Source: Solirubrum koreensis (GTDB taxonomy: Bacteria > Bacteroidota > Bacteroidia > Cytophagales > Hymenobacteraceae). Taken from it: a DNA stretch of 64,000 nucleotides. The stretch is from assembly GCF_039541855.1 (NCBI RefSeq), contig NZ_BAABHA010000010.1, positions 186,001-250,000 on the forward strand, read 5' to 3'. Shown piece by piece: positions 58,570 to 64,000 of the stretch. Position numbers and translations under genes: made by a program. The notes beneath the pieces were generated by a model that was given only the letters and a program-made list of their open reading frames with translations, was not told the DNA's origin and did not search any database. Numbering within the stretch: the first letter of the stretch is position 1; each line of letters begins with the position of its first letter.

Positions 58570-60111
58570 TCAGCTGTCAGGCCCGGGCGGCTCGAGGAGA
58601 CTTGCCGCCATCTGCCGCCGGAAATACAGCGTGTCGAGGGTGCGATGCACGAGGCGTTGGTAATCGGGGAAGTACTCCAGAAGTGCCTGCAGCTGCTCGC
58701 TTACCGAATCAAATGAAGCTGGTTCAGCAGCATGGCCGAGGTGATTGAGCAGCCGGTCGAGGCCCTGCAGCACTTGGTACCCCGTGGGCGACTGAGCAGC
58801 GGCCACGATGGTGTTTTGCACCAGTTCTACGGCCCGCTCGTTCAGCCGCCGGGGCCAGGGGCCGGGCAGGTAAGCCAGGGCTTCGGCAGGCCGGGAGGCC
58901 GGGTACGTAAGGCTGTTAAGGCTTTGCAGATGGGTTAACAAAAGCTCCGCCACGGCCGCCCGGGGCGGCACACCCAGCAAATTCCAAGAGAACGAAACGT
59001 TCTGTTCCTGCGCCAAGCTCACGTTCAGCAAAGCCAAGGCCCAGGCTCTGTCGTGGTGCAGCTGGGCCGCGGCAGACCAGGCCGGAAGCAGCAGCGGAGC
59101 CCAGTCGCTTTCGATTACCAATTCTAACAAACGGCTCGGCGGCAGTTTGAACTGCTCCGTCCAGCGGGCGGGCGGAATCAACGCCAGCATTTGGCCCAGC
59201 CACGCCGCTTTTTCGCCGGTAAACCGGGCATCTTTCTGCTCAACGCCGTCGGCCTGCCATTCAGCGGCCCAGGCCTCTGGTAGTTCAATGTGCAGTTGCC
59301 GGCCGTGTAGTAAACTGCGCTTTACCTGCACCATTTTGCTGGCCCGCAGCCACAGCCGCTCGGCCAGCGCACTGCCGGAAATACGCGCCAGCATGGGAGC
59401 CACGACCTGGCGCACTTCCTTGCCTTTCGAGTTTAGGTACTGTTCCAGTAGGGCGGCGTCTTCGGGCCCTAGGTTTACAGTCAGTGCAGTGAGTAAGGCG
59501 GCTTGTTGCTTGGCGGCTTCCTGGGGCAAAGCGGCAGACAGTAATTCGCGGGCTTGCTGTGGGTTTTGCAGGCGCAGGTTTTCCAGGTAACGCTGGCGTT
59601 GCTTGTGCGTGCCGGTTTCCCAAAGGGCTTCTTCGTCGGGCATAGCAAAGACGGGCGCCCAGGCAGGATTAAGGCTGGCCAGCCACGGACCTCGCTCGCC
59701 CAGCACGTCGGGGGCGTGAAGCTGTAGCTCGGGGCGTGGCGTTATATAGTCGAGCAAGGAAGGCAGCAGGCGGTGGGGCACGCGCCGACCGTGCTGCGCC
59801 AGCTGGGCCAGGTACTCGGCAAACAACGGCGCGTGCTGGCCGTCGAGTAGCTGTTGCAGGCATTGCAGGCCTACACTGCCCAGCGTCGGCAGAATTTCAG
59901 TGGGCGCAGCAGCCGGTACGGCCGGGGCATCGGCGGCGGGCTTAAAGCCGGCTTTACGAATCAGCGCGAGGGTTCCGGCGGCTTGTAGCAACTGGTTTTC
60001 ACGTGAATCGGGAACGGGCAAGCCGCCGGTTGCGGGTGCTGCTTCGCCGCTTTGGCGAGTACCGAGCAGGGCGATGCGCAAGAGCTGCTGCCAATCGGAT
60101 TGCGGGTTCAT
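58570..60111 (-). CDS. DUF5691 family protein
   Basis: A 513-residue cytoplasmic, mostly helical protein. It begins WQQLLRIALLGTRQSGEAAP and has the family-like stretches LPSLLDYITPRPELQLHAPDVLGERGPWLASLNPAW, LWETGTHKQRQRYLENLRLQNP and LALLNVSLAQEQNVSFSWNLLGVPPRA. It is rich in Leu, Ala and Gln with a HEAT-like feel (SALPQEAAKQQAALLTALTVNLGPEDAALLEQYLNSKGKEVRQVVAPMLARIS). The function is unknown. It overlaps the SWIM gene by 4 bases. Confidence 0.9.
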   Translation of the reverse strand: MNPQSDWQQLLRIALLGTRQSGEAAPATGGLPVPDSRENQLLQAAGTLALIRKAGFKPAADAPAVPAAAPTEILPTLGSVGLQCLQQLLDGQHAPLFAEYLAQLAQHGRRVPHRLLPSLLDYITPRPELQLHAPDVLGERGPWLASLNPAWAPVFAMPDEEALWETGTHKQRQRYLENLRLQNPQQARELLSAALPQEAAKQQAALLTALTVNLGPEDAALLEQYLNSKGKEVRQVVAPMLARISGSALAERLWLRASKMVQVKRSLLHGRQLHIELPEAWAAEWQADGVEQKDARFTGEKAAWLGQMLALIPPARWTEQFKLPPSRLLELVIESDWAPLLLPAWSAAAQLHHDRAWALALLNVSLAQEQNVSFSWNLLGVPPRAAVAELLLTHLQSLNSLTYPASRPAEALAYLPGPWPRRLNERAVELVQNTIVAAAQSPTGYQVLQGLDRLLNHLGHAAEPASFDSVSEQLQALLEYFPDYQRLVHRTLDTLYFRRQMAASLLEPPGPDS

Positions 60112-61448
60112 GGCGCGACGGTTGCAGGGTGGAAGCTAAGGGGCAACAGGCGTACGCCGTTCCACTCCCCAAAAATGGTGAGCGGATGCCCGCCGCTTAC
60201 GGCCAGCAGTTGCCAGCGCAGGTCTTCGTCGGCACTCACCGGTATCGAGGAAGCAGAGTCCGAAGCCAGCAAAACAACGTTGCCGCCGGGCAGCAGTACG
60301 GGCACTACGGCAGCCAATAGCACTGGCCATTCACGCAGCCACGGCTGCTGGGCAAGAGCGTCGGCGTAGGTGGATAAAACCTCCTCTGGGTTGCCGGAAA
60401 AAAGCAACTGACCCGGCGCTGCCGTACCCTCAAACGACCAATCGGGCCCGATAACAGCCCGTAACGAGGCGGTGCCGGGGTAAAAAGCCAAGCCGCCGTG
60501 GTACCGCCCGTTCGGCACCAACGGGCTGGCAAAAGCCTGGCCGCCGAAGGCGTATTCCAGCACCAGCGCGTAGTGGCCGGTTTCGTGCCCGCGCAGCCAG
60601 GTACGGCGCACCAGCAGCCGTTCTTCCTCGAAAGTAAGCTGGCCCATTACCAGCCAGGTATCCACCACGGTAGGTTCCAGGCGCAGCACCTCGTCTTTCT
60701 TAACGTTCACGCCCAGCAACTGCAATACGTCCTGCTGCCGAGGCGCCGGCAACTTATCAAACCGTTGGAAAGCGCGCACGAGCAGGTACAGCTCACCCAA
60801 ACGCGCCAGCATACGCTCGGGCCAGTCGGGACCGTAGTGGCGCAAGCTGGCTAATTCGCGCAGTGTAGCGGCCAAACCCGGCAACTGGTCATCTATGAGG
60901 CGGGCCGCCTGGTTTTCCCAGAACGCGGCGGGCTGTTTTTCGGTCTGGGCCAGGCCGGCGCCCACCAAATCGTGCAGCCACGTCAGCAGCTCATCGGCAC
61001 CGCGCCGCATGCGCTCCAACCGTTGCGCCGAAACACCTGGGCCTTTTTCTTCCTGCGGGGCGCCGGCTAATGGTGCCGTAGGGGGAGGTGCTTCGGTCGG
61101 CTTCGCTGCTTTCTTCTCTTGGGTGCTTTGGCGTTTTTCGAGCCACTCAGCAAGCCACGTGGGTGGCGTAGCGGCGTTCAGTATTTGCGGCTGACGGGCC
61201 AGCAGCAACAATAAACCCGCGCCGTGCTTGCAGGGAAACACCCGGCTGGGGCAGGAGCATTTGAAGGCGGGCTCCGAGAGGTCGATGCCAACCAGGTAAG
61301 GCTTGGCGCCGCTGCCGGCGCACTCGCCCCACACGGCGGCTGCGGTGCGGCCGAGGTTGCCCCATTTAACGGGCGCGGCCAACTCCATTCCGCGTTTTAG
61401 CGTGCCGGAATCGGTAATGAGGGCGCGGGCCTGGTCTTCGGTCCACAT
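60108..61448 (-). CDS. SWIM zinc-finger protein
   Basis: A 446-residue protein that starts MWTEDQARALITDSGTLKRGMELAAPVKWGNLGR. The SWIM finger is C64-x-C66-x6-C73-x-H75 (CSCPSRVFPCKH), expected to bind zinc and contact nucleic acid or protein. A Lys/Pro/Glu linker follows, then a long helical and beta region (about 170-446) with no known fold. The open frame extends to 61523 but the family begins at this Met. It is the first gene of the operon with DUF5691 and MoxR, and the likely partner of the DUF5682 and VWA proteins encoded to its left. Confidence 0.92.
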   Translation of the reverse strand: MWTEDQARALITDSGTLKRGMELAAPVKWGNLGRTAAAVWGECAGSGAKPYLVGIDLSEPAFKCSCPSRVFPCKHGAGLLLLLARQPQILNAATPPTWLAEWLEKRQSTQEKKAAKPTEAPPPTAPLAGAPQEEKGPGVSAQRLERMRRGADELLTWLHDLVGAGLAQTEKQPAAFWENQAARLIDDQLPGLAATLRELASLRHYGPDWPERMLARLGELYLLVRAFQRFDKLPAPRQQDVLQLLGVNVKKDEVLRLEPTVVDTWLVMGQLTFEEERLLVRRTWLRGHETGHYALVLEYAFGGQAFASPLVPNGRYHGGLAFYPGTASLRAVIGPDWSFEGTAAPGQLLFSGNPEEVLSTYADALAQQPWLREWPVLLAAVVPVLLPGGNVVLLASDSASSIPVSADEDLRWQLLAVSGGHPLTIFGEWNGVRLLPLSFHPATVAP

Positions 61449-61536
61449 GAAAGCAGCGAGAAAATACAGTAAACAGGCCGCGGCGGGCACGAGCTGCCGG
61501 CAAGATAACGCAACCGGCCGCAAGCATGCCGGTATT

Positions 61537-61896
61537 TCAGCCGGCCAGTTCCTCGCCGCAATTGCGGCAGCGGTATACGGTGGTTCCGGCGTAAAACAGC
61601 CGTTTCAGCCACGAGCGGTGGGCTTCCGGATCGGGCCATACATCGTAGGAGCCGCAATGGGGGCAGCGCACGGCGGCGCGCTCGGTGCGTTGCTGCTCGA
61701 AGGCCGCCACAATCTCGCGGGCCGATTCCACGTCTTCTTCTTCGATGAGCAAGCGGAAATAAAGGCCGTCGCCGAAGGGCAGGGTAGCAGGGCCATAGTT
61801 CTTGACCAAACTCACCACGCCCACTTCGTCGTGCAGGCGGCGGTACAAACCCACGGCTTCGGTGTAGGTCAGGTATTCGGCGGCTACAACGAGCAT
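61537..61896 (-). CDS. DUF2007-like protein with C-terminal zinc ribbon
   Basis: A 119-residue protein. The N-terminal half is DUF2007-like (LVVAAEYLTYTEAVGLYRRLHDEVGVVSLVKNYG, then a strand YFRLLIEEEDVESAREIVAAF). The C-terminal half has two Cys pairs, CPHCGS (78-83) and CRNCG (110-114), forming a zinc ribbon. Such proteins are called putative signal transducers without proof. It lies between the coiled-coil protein (upstream) and the SWIM gene (downstream) on the same strand. Confidence 0.82.
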   Translation of the reverse strand: MLVVAAEYLTYTEAVGLYRRLHDEVGVVSLVKNYGPATLPFGDGLYFRLLIEEEDVESAREIVAAFEQQRTERAAVRCPHCGSYDVWPDPEAHRSWLKRLFYAGTTVYRCRNCGEELAG

Positions 61897-61912
61897 GGCG
61901 GGCAGGAAACGG

Positions 61913-62503
61913 CTAGCGCCGACGGCGGGCCGGCGCAGCGCTCAGTTGCTGGCGCTGCCGAAAGATAACCCACAGCAAGCCGGCGCACAGCAGGGCCAAA
62001 CCGGCCGCCAGCAGCTCGGGCGTGGAGCGGGCGGCCTCGGCTTCCTTGGCGGTGGCTTCGGCGTCGCGCAGTTTCTTCTCGCGCTGCTTGTCGCGCAGTT
62101 CCAGGTTCTGAATCTGGTTTTCGAGGTCGTAAAAACGCTGGCGGGTGGCGGTTTGGTCGGTGGTGGCCACGGTAACCTGCTGCTCGGCCTGCTGCTTTTC
62201 GGCCACAATGCCCGCTGTGCGCCGCAACGACGTTTCGTTCAGGGCCTTTACAATCTCGGTGTCTTTTCGAATGATTTCCTTGAGCGCGTCAATCACTTCC
62301 TGCAGGTCCTTTTTCGAGGGTTTATTGGCCAAGAAGGCGTTGCGCTGGGCACTGGCCTGCTCGTACTGGCTCATGAGCGTTTGCCGCTCCTGCAACAGGC
62401 TTTGCAGCCGGTCGTCGGTGGGGGCGGAGGCTGGCGCGGGCGTTTGGGCCAGGGCCGGCAGGGAAAGAAAAAGGGCGAAGAGTAGCGGGCGGAGCGTTTT
62501 CAT
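61913..62503 (-). CDS. exported coiled-coil protein with C-terminal membrane anchor
   Basis: A 196-residue protein. The signal peptide is MKTLRPLLFALFLSLPALAQ. A long coiled coil follows (about 30-155: LQSLLQERQTLMSQYEQASAQRN, KDLQEVIDALKEIIRKDTEIVKALNE, FYDLENQIQNLELRDKQREKKLRDAEATAKEAEAA), then one helix (about 163-180: LLAAGLALLCAGLLWVIF) and a basic tail. It would span the periplasm as a tether. The family is not known to me. It is 16 bases upstream of the DUF2007-like gene. Confidence 0.8.
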   Translation of the reverse strand: MKTLRPLLFALFLSLPALAQTPAPASAPTDDRLQSLLQERQTLMSQYEQASAQRNAFLANKPSKKDLQEVIDALKEIIRKDTEIVKALNETSLRRTAGIVAEKQQAEQQVTVATTDQTATRQRFYDLENQIQNLELRDKQREKKLRDAEATAKEAEAARSTPELLAAGLALLCAGLLWVIFRQRQQLSAAPARRRR

Positions 62504-62548
62504 AGGGTGGGCAAAAATACGCGGAAACCGGTAGGGGGTTCCTGCGGC

Positions 62549-64000
62549 TTACGCCGCTCGTGCCTGCCGCGCTTTGCCCACGCGCGGCTTTTTATAGAAG
62601 GCCAGGATCAGAATGGGCAGCAAGGTCAGCTCGGCCACCACGCCAAACAGCAGCGTGAGGCCAATGAGCAGGCCCACGTAAAACGTGCCATCGAACGACG
62701 AAAACAACAACGTGCTGAAACCGCCCACCAGAATGAGGGAGGTAACGATAACGGCCTTGCCCGCCAGCCGGTATGTGTGGCTTACGGCCCGCTTCACGGT
62801 AGGCTCCTTGCCCAGCATCAGGCGCAACTTGCTGATGAAGTGAATGGTGTCGTCGACGGCAATGCCGAAGGCAATGGTGAAAATGATGCTGGTGCTGACT
62901 TTCATGGGCACACCGCACACGCCCATTACGCCGCCCACTACCACAATGGGCAGCAAGTTGGGAATGAGCACCACCGGCACCATGCGCAAGGAGCGGAACA
63001 GGGCCAGCACAATAAGCGTGACCATAATCACGTCCACGCTGATGCCCAGCAGCATGTCGCGGGTCAGGTTCTGGTTGTTTTTATCGATAAGCAGGGCCGA
63101 GCCGGTCAGGCGGGTTTGCAGCACCTGCGGGTCGGTGTTGGTGCTCAGGAAGCGTTTCAGACCGCCATTCAGGCCCGCTACCACGGTGCTGCCGGGGTCG
63201 GGCATGCGGCCGGTTAGGCGGCCTTCCTGGCCGTCGGGCGTAGCTAGGGCGCGGAATTCAGGCCGCTTGCTCACGCGCCGCAGCTGTTTCTGCAGGCGCT
63301 TTAGCTCGGCTTCAGAAGCCGGCAGGCGGTATTCTTCCAGCGCGCCGCCGTTTAGGGCCTTGCGCACCGATTTCACCACCGACACCGGCGAGGCCACGAA
63401 ATGCAGGCCGTACTGCCGGGTAAGGTAGTTTTCGATGGCCTCGGTTTGGCGAAGCACGTCCAGATCATACACCGAGCGGCCGCCTTGCGGCTGCAGGTTC
63501 AGCTCGAAGGGCCGCACGCCGGCAAAGCGCTCCTCAAAAAAGCGAAAATCGAGCTGTACGGGGTCGTCCTGGGCCAAATCATCGAGCAGGCGCGACTCAA
63601 TGCGCACCTGACTGGCGGCGGCAATGCTACCGACCAGCAGCAGCGCGGCAATGCTCAACACCCAGCGGCGGCGCTTCAGCACGTGAAACAGCAGGCGGTT
63701 GAAAAACGCGTCCCAGGAGCGGCCTGCGCCGTAGCGTTGTTGCGGCCGCGGCAACAGTACCAGCAAAGCTGGCAGCAAGGTATACGTGAGGCCGTAGGCC
63801 AGCAGCACCGACAAGCCCGTGTACAACCCGAAGTTGTGGATGGGCCGAATGTGACTGGCCGTGAGCGTGAAAAAGCCCAGGCTGGTGGTTAGGGCCGACA
63901 AGCCCGAGCCGAACATGGATTCCCGCATGCTGATGCGCAGGGCCGGCACGGTGGCGGTGCCTTCGCCGGTTTCGGTGACGTAGCGCGTAAGCAGGTGCAC
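62549..64000 (-). CDS. MMPL/RND-family exporter, C-terminal part (5' end outside window)
   Basis: Inner-membrane RND-type transporter (MMPL/SSD, hopanoid- or lipid-exporter-like). The 484 visible codons run from the window edge to the stop at 62549. They cover the end of the first bundle (FFTLTASHIRPIHNFGLYTGLSVLLAYGLTYTLLPALLVLLP), a periplasmic loop of about 220 residues, and the second bundle with PNLLPIVVVGGVMGVCGVPMKVSTSIIFTIAFGIAVDDTIHFISKLR, including the conserved GIAVDDTIH that carries the proton-relay Asp pair. It ends with a basic tail. The N-terminal half lies beyond the window, so the apparent start is not real. Confidence 0.9.
   Translation of the reverse strand: MHLLTRYVTETGEGTATVPALRISMRESMFGSGLSALTTSLGFFTLTASHIRPIHNFGLYTGLSVLLAYGLTYTLLPALLVLLPRPQQRYGAGRSWDAFFNRLLFHVLKRRRWVLSIAALLLVGSIAAASQVRIESRLLDDLAQDDPVQLDFRFFEERFAGVRPFELNLQPQGGRSVYDLDVLRQTEAIENYLTRQYGLHFVASPVSVVKSVRKALNGGALEEYRLPASEAELKRLQKQLRRVSKRPEFRALATPDGQEGRLTGRMPDPGSTVVAGLNGGLKRFLSTNTDPQVLQTRLTGSALLIDKNNQNLTRDMLLGISVDVIMVTLIVLALFRSLRMVPVVLIPNLLPIVVVGGVMGVCGVPMKVSTSIIFTIAFGIAVDDTIHFISKLRLMLGKEPTVKRAVSHTYRLAGKAVIVTSLILVGGFSTLLFSSFDGTFYVGLLIGLTLLFGVVAELTLLPILILAFYKKPRVGKARQARAA

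Noticed and set aside
1..64000. CRISPR arrays, tRNA or rRNA genes, insertion sequences, prophage genes
   Set aside because: No regularly spaced direct repeats, cloverleaf-like segments, transposase or integrase motifs, or phage structural proteins were seen by eye. A covariance-model scan would be decisive for tRNA.

Overview
This window looks like chromosomal DNA from a GC-rich, aerobic, pigmented member of the Bacteroidota, most like Hymenobacter (order Cytophagales). That is inferred from the SusC/SusD pair, candidate -7 boxes of the TAnnTTTG type, the Bacteroidota style of the two-domain universal stress proteins, a CrtA-like carotenoid enzyme and several small families common in that group. 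Genes are dense on both strands and mostly separated by clear hairpin terminators. I found no tRNA, rRNA, transposase, integrase or CRISPR array.

Region 1 (1-21209) is a stress or dormancy island. It holds the 3' part of a phosphoenolpyruvate synthase gene, seven tandem-domain universal stress proteins (USPs), an MCE lipid-transport operon (mlaE-mlaF-mlaD), a DUF2892 membrane protein, a group III-type truncated hemoglobin, a cation P-type ATPase split by a frameshift, a YcbB-like L,D-transpeptidase, an MBL/beta-CASP nuclease, a protein of six BON domains and a LOG-family protein. Two USP promoter regions carry the same palindrome, TGAC-N4-GTCA, at nearly the same distance from a candidate -7 box. 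This suggests one Crp/Fnr-type regulator for the island.

Region 2 (21261-38000) is mixed housekeeping: DUF6544, DUF6984 and NTF2-like proteins, a 59-residue DUF6728 protein, MmcQ/YjbR, leucyl-tRNA synthetase with a very AT-rich internal segment, a STAS protein, a CrtA-like monooxygenase, a general-stress FMN protein, an AcpH-like protein, a SlyD-type isomerase, a beta-propeller lipoprotein, an SMUBP2-like helicase and a VWA protein. The gap after mmcQ/yjbR holds nested palindromic repeats.

Region 3 (37953-49297) has a TPR sensor kinase, the 5-oxoprolinase operon pxpB-pxpC-pxpA with an Nramp-like transporter, an M1 aminopeptidase, an Imm50-like gene enclosed by inverted repeats, peptide deformylase and an amidohydrolase.

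Region 4 (49407-64000) has DUF5682 with a small membrane protein, a SusC/SusD pair, the operon SWIM-DUF5691-MoxR ATPase, a DUF2007 zinc-ribbon protein, a coiled-coil membrane protein and the C-terminal part of an MMPL/RND exporter that runs off the window. DUF5682, VWA, MoxR, DUF5691 and SWIM proteins are, from memory, usually neighbours. Here they are spread over about 25 kb, all on the minus strand, which makes them the best candidate for a poorly described multi-gene system.
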